Below, piece by piece: positions 31,201 to 41,945 of a stretch of DNA of 64,000 nucleotides (positions are counted from its first letter, which is position 1; each line of letters opens with the position of its first letter). The translations under genes and the position numbers were made by a program. The stretch covers positions 62,001-126,000 of the forward strand of contig QPMI01000207.1 of NCBI GenBank assembly GCA_004431415.1, written 5' to 3'. The notes beneath the pieces are model-generated. The model made no database searches. It had not been told where the DNA came from and saw only the letters and a list, made by a program, of their open reading frames with translations. Source of the stretch: Cyanophora paradoxa. Taxonomy: Eukaryota; Glaucocystophyceae; Cyanophorales; Cyanophoraceae.

Positions 31201-33563
31201 TCCCTTCGCGCGGGGGGCGGGGCAGCGGGGTGACGGCGGGGCGGGGCCAGGGAGGAGGCGGAGGCGGGGCTCACCTTCCTGGGGCTGCTGCTGCTGCAGA
31301 ACTCGCTCAAGGCCGAGTCGCCCGGCGTCATCAAGCAGCTCCTCGACGCCCGCATCCAGCCCCTCCTCGTCGTCCGCCGCCCCACCCCGCCCCCGCCCCG
31401 CCCCCGGCGCGAGGCGGGCGGCAGACGGGGGACGCGGCGCTGACGGCGGTCTACGTGGCGCGGGAGCTCGCCCTCCTCGAGCCCGGGCCCGTCCTCCTCC
31501 TCGACGCCCACAAGGGCCAGCCCGCCCCGCCCCCCGCCCGTGCGCCGGGGGCGAGCGGGGCGCAGGGAAGCTCACGTGCGCCGACGTGGACCGCCCCGAG
31601 GAGGCCCTCGACATCGCCCCGCTGCTCGTCCGCCCCGCTCCCCCTGCCCCGCCTTGCTTGCGAGGCCCGCCGACGCGCGCGCAGGAGGGGCCCCGCGCCG
31701 GCTGGGAGCTCGCCGTCACGGGCGCCGCGATGGCCGCCATGGGGCCTGGCCCGACGCTGGAGAAGGCGCGCCCTGCCGCCGGCCGGGCGCCCGGGCCGCT
31801 CACAGTGCGGCAGGTGGTGCGGCGGGCGAAGGTCTTCGCGCGCGTGCTCCCCGAGCAGAAGGCGCTCATCGCCGAGACGCTCATCGAGGCGCGCCCCGCC
31901 GCCCGCGCCGCGCCCCGCCGCCCCCCCTCAGGCGGCCGGCGGCGCAGGTCCACGGCAAGTTCGTGGGGATGTGCGGGGACGGCACCAACGACTGCGGGGC
32001 CCTCAAGGCCGCGCACGTGCGCGCCAGCGCGCCCCGGCGCTCGTGAGCGGGGGCGGGGCTCAGGGGGGAGGGGGCGCAGATCGGGCTCTCGCTGTCGGAG
32101 GCGGAGGCGTCGATCGTGGCGCCCTTCACGAGCGCCGACCGCCGCGTCGCCGCCATCGTCGACCTCCTCCGGCCCGCCCCCCCGCCCGCCGCCCCGCCCC
32201 CCCGCCCGGGCCCGCCTCGACGCTGCCTCCAGGGAGGGCCGCTGCGCGCTGACGACGTCCTTCGTGGCGTTCAAGTACATGGCGATGTACCCCCTGATCC
32301 AGCTCTTCATGGTCACCCGCCTCTACCTCATCGACCACACCCTCGGCGACTGGCAGGCCCGCCCCGCCCCCCCCGCCCCCCCGGGCCCCTCTGACGCGGC
32401 GCAGTACCTCTTCGACGACCTCGCCCTCGTGCTGCCCCTCGGCGCCCTCAGTGCGCAGGCCCCGCCCGCCCCGCCCCGCCCCGCCTTGCTCCAGCGCCCC
32501 CAACGCCGGGCAGTGTGCGCGACAGGCCCGGCGGGGACGCTGGTGCGGGATCGGCCGGTGGGGAGCCTCTTCAGCCTGCCCATCGTCGCCTCGCTGGCCG
32601 GCCAGATCGCCCTCACGCTGGTCTTCCTGGCGGCGGGGAACCTGCTGCTGGCGAGCCACGCGGCGCGCACGCCGGAGCTCTACTCGCAGTCGGCGGAGGA
32701 CGGGGCGCTGCTGCGGGACGGCATCGCGTGCCCGCCGGAGATGGGCAACGAGGTGTGCAGCTACGAGAACACCGTCTCCTGGGCCTACGCCCACTTCCAG
32801 TTCCTCTCCATCGCCCTCGCCTTCTCCGTCGGCAAGCCCTTCCGCCGCCCCTTCCACTCCAACCGTGCCCGCCCCCGCCCCCCCGCCCCCGCCCCCGCCT
32901 GACGGCCGCCGGCCGCAGTGCCGTACGCGCTCCTGTGCGCGGCGGTCTTCATCGTACTGTCCCTCATCCTCCTGGCCCCCAACGCCATCTCCAACCGCCT
33001 CTTCCTCACCCTGCCCCTCCCCGCCGACCTCCGCTGGGGCGCGTGTCCCCGCCCGCCCGCCCTCCCCCCCGCTCGCGGGGCTGAGGGGGAGGGCAGAGCT
33101 GTACGGGCTGGCGCTGGCGAACTTCGCGGCCTACTGGCTGTGGGAGTACCTGGTGATCGCCGTCGAGGGCTGGCGCCAGGGCCGCCACCTCGAGAAGCTC
33201 GCCGTCCTCGACGCCGGCGTGCCCGAGCTGCCCCTGCCCGCCCCCGGGGGCGGCGGCGGCCCGGGCCTCCGCGAGGCCGTCGCGCAGGCCTTCGTCCGCT
33301 CCACGAGCCCCACCCTCCAGTGCGCCCGCCCCGCCCCGCCCCGCCGGCGTGTGAGAGAGGCGCAGCAGGGCGCTGGTGGCGGCCGCGCCGGGGATCTCGG
33401 TGATGCCGGCCAACGCCCCGCCCGGCGGCCTCGGGCGCATGGCCGCCGGCTACGCGCCCCTCCCGCCCCGCGCCGGCGACGAGGAGGCGCCCGGGAGGCG
33501 CCCCGCCCCCGCCCCCGCCGCCGTCCCCGCCCCGGGCACACCGACAGCGACCTCGAGATATAG
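28223..33563 (+). CDS. P5B-type P-type ATPase (ATP13A family, endo-lysosomal cation/polyamine transporter type)
   Basis: ATG 28223 (MGPPSGEQ). Removing 28 introns gives an exact 1,216-residue frame to TAG 33563. Exon 2 has VEIRSLEGYQ and the first membrane hairpin. Then come the actuator LTPGDVVRVEADAPVAADM and SMLTGESTPL, the P5B hallmark TVPPALPLVLTMGTGFALG, phosphorylation motif DTMMFDKTGTLT, VMRGYTRKGLYVLACAERAL, TGDAALTAVYVAREL, ARVLPEQKALI, hinge VGMCGDGTNDCGALKAAH and GLSLSEAEASIVAPFTS, then C-terminal helices from TTSFVAFKYMAMYPLIQ. PPALP (not PPELP) marks P5B over P5A. Key Asp, TGES and GDGxND are intact. Introns are 46-85 bases; ten start with GC (for example 29507-29580, 31187-31250, 31889-31947). 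Intron 30386-30444 interrupts the last codon of DKTGTLT. The start exon is the least certain. The gene ends 99 bases before SQD2, which converges on it. Confidence 0.92.
29315..29380 (+). other. Example hairpin intron in the P5B ATPase
   Basis: 66-base GT-AG intron between codons for ALRDGK and EVTISSREL. Bases 29337-29346 (CTCGCCCCGC) are the exact reverse complement of 29359-29368. The acceptor is preceded by G-rich sequence (GGGGCGAGCGGGCGCCGCAG), not by pyrimidines. Confidence 0.75.
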
Positions 33564-33662
33564 CGCGCGCCCCGCGCCGCCCCGCCCCTGCCGCCGGCGG
33601 CGCGACGTGGGACACAGCAGAGGGAATGCAGAGAACGGAGAGAGGGGAGAGGCGGGGGCGGG

Positions 33663-35653
33663 TCACTCGCGCTTGGGGCGGGCGGGGGCGGGGGCGAGGA
33701 GGGCGTCGTACTCGGCGCGGAGGGCGGCGGTGGCCTTGGCCCAGCCCCAGCGCTCGGCCTCGGCGCGGGCGGCGCGCCCCATGCGCTCGCGCAGGGCGGG
33801 GTCGGCGAGGAGCGAGTCGAGGGCGGCGGCGGCGGCCTCCGCGTCGCCGGGCTCGAAGAGGAGGCCCGTGGCGCCGTGCTCGACGATGTCGGGGAGGCCG
33901 CCGGCGCGGGCCGCCACGACGGGCACGCCGCTCGCCATCGCCTCGAGGGCGACGAAGCCGAGCGTCTCGCTCTCGCTCGGCATGAAGAGCACGTCCGCCG
34001 AGGCGAAGGCCTCCCACAGGGGGCGCCCCGTGAGGAGGCCCAGGAAGCTCGCCCGGCGCCCCGCCAGCTCCCGCTCCGCCTGCGCCCGCTGCGGGCCGTC
34101 CCCGACCAGCGCGAGCCGCGCCCCCGGCGTGCGCAGCCGCTCCATCGTCGGCCCCAGCAGGTCGATCCGCTTCTCCGCCCCCAGGCGCCCGATGTACGCC
34201 ACGATGGGGTCGTCGGCGCCCTCCTCGCAGCCGGCGAGCCGCGCCCGCGCCTCGCGCCGCCGGTGCCGCGGGTGGAAGGTCTCCGTGTCGATTCCCCGCT
34301 GCGCCGGCCCCCGCTGAGCCCGGGGGAGGACGGGGCGAAGGGTGGCGCGGGGGAGGGGGGCGCCTGCCAGACGTGGACGCGGGGTACGCCCTCGCGGGTG
34401 AGCTCGGCGGCCATCGCGTCCGACGTCGCCAGCGTGCGCGCCGCCCGCCGGTGCCACAGCCTGCGCCCCCCGTCGGCACACGCGGGGCGGGGGCGGGGGC
34501 GGGGCGGGGGCGGGGCGGGGCGGCGGTGCGGACCGGATGAGGGCCCACATGGGGTGGACGAGGAAGGCGAAGGTGTAGTCCGGGATGTAGCGCGGGATGT
34601 GCGTGTGGTACGAGAGCACCTGCCGGCCCCGCCCGCTCGCCCCCGGCTGGCGCGCGGGGCGCCAGGGAGGGCGGGGGCACCAGGGGGACGCGGAGGAGGA
34701 GGGAGTAGAGGAGGGAGGACCAAACCATGACGCCCGGGGTCGCCACGTGCAGCACGTCGGGCTTGAACTCGCGCAGCCGCCGCCACACGCTGCCCGCCCC
34801 TGAGGCCCCCCGCAGGCCCGGAGAGAGGGCGCGGGGCACCTGGGGCGGAGGCCAGTGGAGAGGCGGTACCCGTCCACGGGGTAGAAGATGAAGACGAAGC
34901 CCGGGATCTGGTGCACCTGCGCGCTCGCGTGCTCAGGGCCTGCAGGGGGGCGGGGCCGGGGCGGGCGGGCCTGGGCGCCGTGGTAGTCGGTGACGGAGCC
35001 GACGTTGGCCTTTGTCTCGGGGCAGATCACGAGCACCTCGTCCCCCGCCGCCCGCAGCTCCCGGATCGTGTTCTGGAACCTGCGGCGCGCGCCCGCTCAG
35101 CGGGGCCGCAGCGCGCGTCCGCCGCTGCTCGGCGCGGCGCGCGGGCGCGCGCGCGCCTGGAGGTGAGCCCGCAGATGTGGTTGAAGGGGGACGGCTCGAC
35201 GAAGAAAGCGATGCGCTTGCGCCGCCCCGAGGGCCCCGCCTCGCCAGCGCTCCCCGCCGCAGCCGTGATGTGCCGCTCGGTGCTCTCCAGCGCCTCCTGG
35301 AGGTGCTCCACTTGCTCCATCGCATCTACCGCGTGCTCCGCGCTCGCTGCGACCTCCGGCTCCGCCGGCCGCTGCGCCTCGGCACGCGGCGCCGGCACGC
35401 CGCTCGCCGCCGCGGCCGGCGCGAACATCCAGCCGCGCGGCGCTCGCCGGAGCCCTGTTGCCGCGTCCCCGCCGGCTAAAAAGCGCCGCGACTGGCGTTG
35501 GAGCCGGGGGAGCGGCCTGCGCGCGGATGCGGCATCGAATCTGCGGCCGGCTCGGCGCCCGCGCGGAACGGGCCGACGCTGCGCACCTCCTGCAAGAACA
35601 CTCTTGCGGCGACGCGAACGGGCCCGCGAGCGCGGGCTTGGTGCCTCCTTCAA
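33663..35653 (-). CDS. SQD2: UDP-sulfoquinovose:diacylglycerol sulfoquinovosyltransferase (SQD2, GT4 family)
   Basis: This enzyme makes the plastid sulfolipid SQDG. Minus-strand exons 35653-35157, 35079-34971, 34916-34840, 34789-34681, 34619-34534, 34460-34364 and 34298-33663 join in frame to 536 residues, or 461 from the inner ATG at 35428. Motifs: RIAFFVEPSPFNHICGLTSR, VGSVTDYHGAQ, FKPDVLHVATPGVMVWS, SYHTHIPRYIPDYTFAF, RGIDTETFHPRHR, AYIGRLGAEKRIDLLG and SESETLGFVALEAM (the GT4 E-x7-E). These match plant and cyanobacterial SQD2 closely. The first roughly 75 residues are Arg/Ala/Ser-rich and could be plastid-targeting, but I see no clear signal peptide and the true start may lie further upstream. 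Introns are 50-77 bases; three use GC donors. Intron 35080-35156 has a 12-bp perfect terminal stem. Confidence 0.92.
35080..35156 (-). other. Example hairpin intron with near-terminal perfect stem
   Basis: GC-AG intron within SQD2, splitting an Arg codon in GLTSRFQNT. Bases 35085-35096 and 35141-35152 are exact reverse complements (12 bp) a few bases from each splice site. CTGAGC lies beside the 3' arm. Confidence 0.8.
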
Positions 35654-35923
35654 GCGCCCAGCAATGCTTCAGCGCTGGCGGCGGCTGCCGGTAGCAAGAG
35701 GCATGATGCACGCACCTCGAGGCTGGAAGGCGCCCCAGGGGCCGACGAACGCCGGCACCATGTAAAAAAACGTTTGGGGGTACGCGGTGTGAGTCGGCTT
35801 GCAATGTGCTTGGCTTGAACTTGGGAGCTCGCGAGCTTTAGCTTGAGCTTGAAGCTTGAGCTTGAGCTTGCGGCCTGGGCCCCTCAATTGCAAATTGATC
35901 CGCGTAGGCAGCGAGCGCAGGCG
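35654..35923. promoter_or_regulatory. Divergent promoter region between SQD2 and the TBC1D32 homologue
   Basis: About 270 bases between divergent starts. It contains short tandem CTTGAGCTTGAAGCTTGAGC words at about 35843-35870. If SQD2 starts further upstream, for example near 35763 (MVPAFVGPWGAFQP), part of this is coding. The promoter role is inferred from layout. Confidence 0.45.
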
Positions 35924-38900
35924 ATGGCAGACCCGCCGGATCAGCTTGCAGTGCTAGAGGATCTAATTGCCAACGTCCGCCAGTCTGGCGTGGTCTCCGG
36001 AGCGGCAGTCGCCTCGGCGGGCATAGCGGAGAAGCTGCTGAGCCTTGAATGCACTGATTTGAACTTCTCGGTGCGCCGTTTCTCTCCTAGAATGCCTTCG
36101 TCTCGCACGCGTGTCCGCAGCTAAGCCTCGCCCAGCGGTACGCGCTGGTGCGGGACCTCCGCGCTCGCATCGCTCAATCCATGGGCCCCGCTCTCGAGGA
36201 GCACATTGCAGCGCTCCGCAACGCCGGCACGCGCTCCCGACCGCGAGGGTCCTGTGGTGGCTGACGCGCCGCGCAGACGCGGTCGGGGCGCACGAGGCGG
36301 CCATCGCGGAGGCGAACCTCGCGGAAACTCTCGCTTCGCGACGGGAATTCCAGGAGCTGCTGGCCGACGCGGCGCGTGAGCTGCGTGCAGCGGTTGAAAC
36401 GGCGGGCGGCGGACGTGCCGCGCCTCGCAGGGCGGAGGTGGAGGAAGAGGAGGAGGAAGAGGTGAACTTCTTTGACGACGGGGACGGCCCGGCGCCGGGC
36501 GGGGGCGGCGGCGTGGTCCTCTGGCAGCGCGGCGACTCCGACTCCGACTCCGACTCGAATTTCGTGCGCGCCCCGTCCCGCGCCCCCGGCCCTGCCGCCC
36601 GCCGCGCCGCCGACGCGCGGCAGAGCGTCTCGAGCATCCCGCCGTACGACGAGATGCGGGCCGTGGCGGGGCAGATGGCGCCCGAGCAGCCGGCGGGGAC
36701 GCGGCGGGGGGCGATGGCGGCGGCCGCCCACTTCTCCCCCGGGGACATCCTCTCCTCGGAGCATTGGCCCGCCCTCTGCGCCGCTCTCGGGGCCGCCCTC
36801 GCCGACTCGGAGCCGCCGTGCGCCCTCCCCGCCCTCGCGCTGGCGGGGAGCCCCCTCACCGCCGGCAGGATCGCCCGGGAGGCCCTGCTACTGCACGCTG
36901 CACTCTTCCGCGCCGCCTCGCCCGTGCAGACGGGCGCGCCGGCCCCTCCCCGCCGGGCAAGTGCGGGCCTGACGCGCGCGCAGGGGAAGTGTACCTCTCG
37001 CTGGCCGCCCACCTCGCCGACCGCTACGCCGTGGGCGAGGAGGGCGCCCCGCCCCGGGAGGCCCCGGCCGCGCCGGGCTCCCCCGCGTTCGCCGCCGCCC
37101 TCGCCAAGTTCCGCCTCCTCCGCCGCATGGCCGGCGAGCTGCCGGCCCAGTGGGGTGCGCCCCGTCCCCGCCCCCGCCGCCGCGCGCCCGGCGCGAGGGC
37201 CCCGCAGTGAACTACCCGGACTCGCTGACGGCGGCGCTGATGACGGCCACCTGCCGCCTGCTGCGCCACGCGCACGCGGCGCCCGCCGGGCCCCCGAGGC
37301 CTTCGCGACGGCCGGGGAGTACGCGGCGGGGGTGGACCCCCTGGCGGCCTGGTTCGACGCCTGGTCGGCGGGGGCCCGGATGCGGGCCGCCCTCGCCCGC
37401 GCCGCCACCGCCACCGGCCTCCTCCCGGACCTCGTCGCCTGCGCCCTCGCCCACGCCCCCGAGGGCCCCGCCCCGGGCCCCGCCTGCCGGCCCCTCCTCG
37501 GCCCGGCGCCTCGCGTGCGTGCAGTCCCACGCCGTCCTCTGCCGCCTTCTCCGCTCCGCCGAGGGGCGCGCCCCTTCGAGGCCCCCGGGGGGCCCTCCCG
37601 CCGCTGGCAGACCTCGTGGCGGCCCTCGGGCGGCGGCTGCGGGCGGCGCTGCAGCGCGGGGCGCCCCGGCGGGGGCCCGGATCACGGCGTGCGCGGGCGG
37701 CTGCCTCGCCGACCTCGCCTCCGCCGGCCTCCTCCCCCCAGCGAGCTCTCCGCCCTCCTCGCCGCCGCCTCCGCCGCCGCGCCCCTCCCCCCGCGCCCGC
37801 CGCCGCCGCCGCCGCCACACTGCGCGCTGCCGCTGCCCTCCCCGCCGCTCGCCGCGCCCTCCTCCGCCTCGAGCGGGCCGCCGCCCCGGCGAGGGGCCCC
37901 TCGCCCGCCTCGCCGCCCTCGCCGCCGCCCTCGCCGCCCGAAAACTCCCGCTGGCCTGCGGCGGGGGCCCCGAGGAGCGCGAGGAGGCGGCGGCGGGCGT
38001 CTCGGCGGCCTTCGCGTCAGCCCTCGCGCCGCTGCTGCGGTGCCCGCGCGCGGGGCCGGCGGCCCTCGCGCCGGGCCTGCCGGAGGCTCTGCACCGCCGC
38101 CTCGCGGCTGCCGAGCGTGCGGGCGGCCCCGCAGCCGCCGCCGAGGCCGCCGCGCTCGCCGACGCCCTCCTGGCCGCCGCCAGCACGCCCCTCGGCCTCC
38201 GCCGCCTTGAGGCCGCCGGCCCGGGGCCCTCGCCGCCGCCGCCCGCGCCCTCCTCCCCGCCCTCGCCCACCGCCCTCCCCGCCCGGGGGCCCTCTGGGCG
38301 CTGCACGCCCTCGCCGGCTCGCCGGCGGGGGCGGCGGCGCTCGCCGAGGCCGGCCTATTTGAGCGCTGCGCGCGGGAGCTCCCCGCCGCCCTCGCCGCCG
38401 ACGGGCCGGCCCCTGGCGCCCCCGGCGCGCCCGCGCTGCTGGCGCCCCTCGCCGCTCTCTTCGCCTCGCCGGAGACGTGGGCGCGGGGCTCGCCCTCGGG
38501 GGCGCGGCGGGGGCGCTGCTGGAGGAGGCGGCGCTGGTGCGGGCGGCGGAGAGGCGGCAGGCGCTGGAGCCCTTCGAGGAGGGGCACGGGGCGGGCCTGC
38601 GCCTCCTCGCCGCCGCCGCCTGCTCCTCCCTCGACTCCCTCGCCCTCCTCGAGGCCCGCCTCGGCCCCCGCGCCGCCCTCCGCGCCCTCCAGCGCGACGC
38701 GCCCCTCCACCCCGCCCTCGGCTGCCCCGCCGACCCCCTCTCCCTCCTCCGCCGCCGCCTCCTCGCCCTCACGGGCTCCATCGGCGGGCGCGGCGAGCGG
38801 CGCGTGCCCGCCGCATCCCTCCCCGACGTGGGCCTGCGCTGGGCCCCGCCCCCCAACATCGACTCGGTGCGCCACCCGCGCCACCCACGCGCTGCGCCGG

Positions 38901-40466
38901 TGCGAGGCGGCGCAGGCGGTGACCGTGGAGGAGCTGATGAGCCGGGAGGCCCCCGGCTCGGCCGCCTGGAACGCCCTCCGCCAGCAGCAGGCCCGCGCCC
39001 CGCCCGCCCCGCAGGCCCCGCCCTCACCCGCCCCGCAGTTTCCCCTCCGCATCCACCAGGTCTGGACCCCCGCGGAGGGCACCCGGCCCCGCTTGTCACC
39101 CCCGCCCCTGCCCCCCTCAGCCTGGGCGGACCCCTCCGAGCCCCAACACCATCCCGCCCCCTCCCCGGCCGCCGCGCCGTCCCGCCCCATCCCAGGGGGC
39201 GCCCCCGAGCCAGTGGCGCCCCCGGAAGCGATAGCCGTACCCGTCGACTCGGACGACGAGGCTCCGCCGGCAGCGTCGGAGGCGAGCCCCGCGGAGCGCG
39301 CCGCGGCCGAGGAGGCGGTGGCGGCCGTCGCGGGGGCGCTGCGGGGCGGCGAACCCGACGCCCTCCCGAGCGCCGTTGCGGCCCTGCTTCGCCTGCGCGG
39401 CCCTGCGCTCCGAGCCGCTGCCGCCGGCGCGCTTGAGGCGTGGGCAGAATTCCGTGGTCCGGCGCCGCCGCCGGTTGGCTCGGGGGTGAGCGTGCGGGGC
39501 CGCCGGGGTGCGGAGGAGGCGGAGGCGGAGGCGGCGGAGACATTCGCCGCCGGCCTCCTCGCCAAGTGCCGCCCCGCCCTGGTCCGGCCGGCGCCCCGCC
39601 TCTGACCCCGCGCAGGTATGCAGTGGCGCTGGGGGTAGCCCCTCCGTCGGAGGCGCCAGCCCTTGCCGCCGCCGCCCGCCGCCTCTCCCGCCGCAGCGCC
39701 GCCCGCCCCTGCGCCAGCGCAGCCTGCTCTGCGGTGCGGGCCGCCAGTGCGTCTGGGGGCGCAACTCGACCGACGCGCGGCGCAGCGGCGCGGGGCGTTC
39801 GACTGGCTGGCGGGCGTGCTGCTGATCCTCTGCGGAGGCGACGAGCCGCGCGCGGCCGCCCTCCTCGAGGCCCTGGCGGCCCACGCGGCGGGCGCCCTCG
39901 CGGCCCTCGCCCCGCGGCGCTGCTGCACGTGCGGCGAGGCCGAGCCGGCCCCCGTGCGCGTCGCCCACGCCGTGGACCGCCTCCTCGCCGCCCAGGCCCC
40001 CGCCCTCTACGGCGCCTTCGCCGCCTCCGGCCTCCCGCCCTCCGCGGTCCGCCTGCGCCCCGCCCCTTGCCCGGCCAGACGGGGCGCCCACGTGCACGTG
40101 CGGCAGGTGGCGTCGCTGTGGTGCGGGCAGGCGCTGCTCAACGCGCTCCCGGCAGACGACGTGGCGCGGGGGGCCTGCCTCGCCGTCCTTCTCGGCCCCG
40201 ACGCCCTGGCCGCCTTCCTCGCCGCCGCCCTCGAGCTCGCCGGCCCCACCCTCCTCCCCGCGTGCGTGCCGCCCCACCCCCTGCCTTTGCCCCCGCGACC
40301 CCACCGACGGCCCTGTAGGGCGCGGGACGGGAGGCTGCGCGAGCGCGCCCTGGAGGAGCCGCTGCAGCTGGGGCCGGGGGCGGACCTCGCCGACGACCGC
40401 GGCGCCGGCCGCGTGCTCGAGCTGTGGCGCTCCCTGTCGCAGGACGACCCCGCCGGCGCGCGCTAG
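35924..40466 (+). CDS. TBC1D32: Broad-minded (TBC1D32) homologue, ciliary assembly / Hedgehog-pathway type protein
   Basis: ATG 35924 (MADPPDQLAVLEDL). The N-terminus GIAEKLLSLECTDLNF, then YALVRDLRARIAQSMGPALE matches the vertebrate protein (EEILLHLEETDENF...IGNTLGSMIEEE). SDSDSDSNF, PPYDEMRAVAGQMAP, GDILSSEHWPALCAALGAAL and GEVYLSLAAHLADRYAV follow in the same order. The C-terminus has GAFDWLAGVLLILCGGDE, LYGAFAASGLPPSAV and ACLAVLLGPDALAAFL, matching the degenerate TBC region, and ends DDPAGAR at TAG 40466. In animals this protein works with CCRK in cilium assembly. Placed introns are 36071-36120, 36227-36276, 36934-36983 and 37155-37207. The alanine-rich middle (37.3-38.9 kb) changes frame several times where no intron fits (for example near 37290), so indel errors or lesions are likely there. 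Confidence 0.75.
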
Positions 40467-40489
40467 GCGTTGTTCTGTGAAGTCGCTGG

Positions 40490-40528
40490 GCTAGCGCTAG
40501 CGCTAGCGCTAGCGCTAGTGCTAGCGCT
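40490..40528. repeat. GCTAGC hexamer tandem repeat
   Basis: About six copies of the palindromic hexamer GCTAGC (one GCTAGT variant), 24 bases after the TBC1D32 stop codon. Each unit is self-complementary, so it can fold or form a cruciform. Confidence 0.85.
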
Positions 40529-40649
40529 GTGAATTGAAATCCTAAACCCCCGTGGACCTTCTTCCCTCCCCTGGAGTTTTCTTGCACCCCCAATCGTTTT
40601 TTTCGCATCTCGCATCATCGTTCCGCGCGTGCCTCCAGCCTCTGGCAGC

Positions 40650-41105
40650 ATGAACTCCGCGGCCCAGCTGCAGCCTCAGCAGAACTCTGGCACGCCCTTG
40701 AAGAGCCCGCGCCAATTTGGCATTGCGGATAAACTCGGTGCGTGCTCCCGCAGGCCGAGGCCGGGGACAGCCTCTTGCCTGCGGCGTCGCTTCACTCTTT
40801 CTAACTAGTTCGTTCTCGGTTTATGCAACCGGCAGTACACGGCGCTGGTTCGTTCGAATCGCGTGATTGCCATAGCACGCGCGCGAGCGGCGGCGAGCCT
40901 GCGTGCTGACTGCCGGCGCGTCTCAGAAATGTTCGGAGCATTGGCGTTGCAGCGACCGGGGCTCGCGGTGGACCTCTTCAGGGAGCGGAAGCTCTCGGAG
41001 CACGAATCCAATTCGAATTCGAAGAGTATTGTTGCCCCGGCCGCGGAGCCGCGCCGATCGTTCGACCTGCAGCCGCGCAAGTCGCACGTGGTGGCCAGCA
41101 AGTGA
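40650..41105 (+). CDS. Small protein of unknown function
   Basis: Exon 1 from ATG 40650 (MNSAAQLQPQQNSGTPLKSP then RQFGIADKL) is followed by a GTGCGTGC donor near 40740. A second exon near 40838-41105 encodes YTALVRSNRVIAIARARAAA, SLRADCRRVSEMFGAL and FDLQPRKSHVVASK, then TGA. The most obvious acceptor (ACCGGCAG) does not keep the frame I prefer for exon 2, so the join is unresolved. No family recognised. Codon use in exon 2 is less GC-biased than in the neighbours. Confidence 0.45.
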
Positions 41106-41945
41106 GCAGGCTGAAGCCGCCGACTCGTTTCAGCACCAATTTTCAAGGTCCCCAGGCCAAATTCTGCATTGTGCTAGAGCACTTCCGATGTGCAGTCCAA
41201 GCTTCCATCCTCCATCCCTCTTTGGTCCGCGTATGGCCACGCTCATTATGGCCAAGCTCAGTTTTCATGCTTTCGTCGTCAGCCTTTCGCCGCAGAGTGT
41301 CGTGTGTGTTAGCAATTTTGCAAGTGCGATATCGATAGGTTCTGATCTCCATTACTTTCAGATGTTCAGTTTAACTTTAGTAATGTAAGCGGTGCAGTGA
41401 TTTCTAGATTATCTAGACCTTTTCGGAAGATCCGTTGTGAGTGAGTGCATTTTCTACTGTAAATACGTATACCTGCGGAAATCAATGTTATGGAGTCCGG
41501 GCCGGGGAGTGTTCGAGCTCGAGCTCGAGCTCGAACAGGGCCGCGCCGGGGGGGGCGCGGCTGCGGCGCGCGCCGGCCGCAGCTGCAGCTAGCGCTAGCT
41601 ATAGCTATAGCGCTGCAGCTGCAGCGCGCGTGCGGCGCCGGCGCGGCCGGCGCCGGCGCCTGCGCCCCGCGCGCGCAGCCATGCATGCGCAACCGCGCGC
41701 GTATTTAAGTTCCCACCCGCGCGCGTGTACGTGTACATGTACATGTGCACGGTTCACGTGCACGTGCGCATGCGGCATGCACATGCGCATGCGCAAACAT
41801 CGCCGAGTCGACCTAGGCCTGGAGCTCGAGCATGCGCAATGTTGCCCTCTAGATGCGCATGCAAGCCTAGCCGCAGTTCTGGCGTCGGCGCCGCGGCGGG
41901 AGTACAGCGTCGCACCAGGGCAGGGGGAGTACAGTGTTGTGCGCG
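41106..41945. other. Intergenic region with self-complementary repeats upstream of the GH15 gene
   Basis: No coding segment is supported. It contains (GAGCTC)n near 41518-41537, GCTAGC/TATAGC words near 41588-41612, a TATTTAA box-like motif at 41702-41708 and the alternating stretch listed next. The start codon of the hydrolase follows at 41946. Confidence 0.45.
41718..41794. repeat. Alternating purine-pyrimidine tract
   Basis: Bases 41718-41751 alternate strictly (GCGCGTGTACGTGTACATGT type). After a short break the sequence continues with CACGTGCACGTGCGCATGC and GCATGCACATGCGCATGCGC. Such tracts favour Z-DNA and cruciform forms. It lies about 150-230 bases upstream of the GH15 start codon, just after a TATTTAA motif. 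Confidence 0.7.

Noticed and set aside
36111-38210. Other long frames over the TBC1D32 homologue and the P5B ATPase region
   Set aside because: They run through intron sequence and lose family similarity there; only the spliced exons match.
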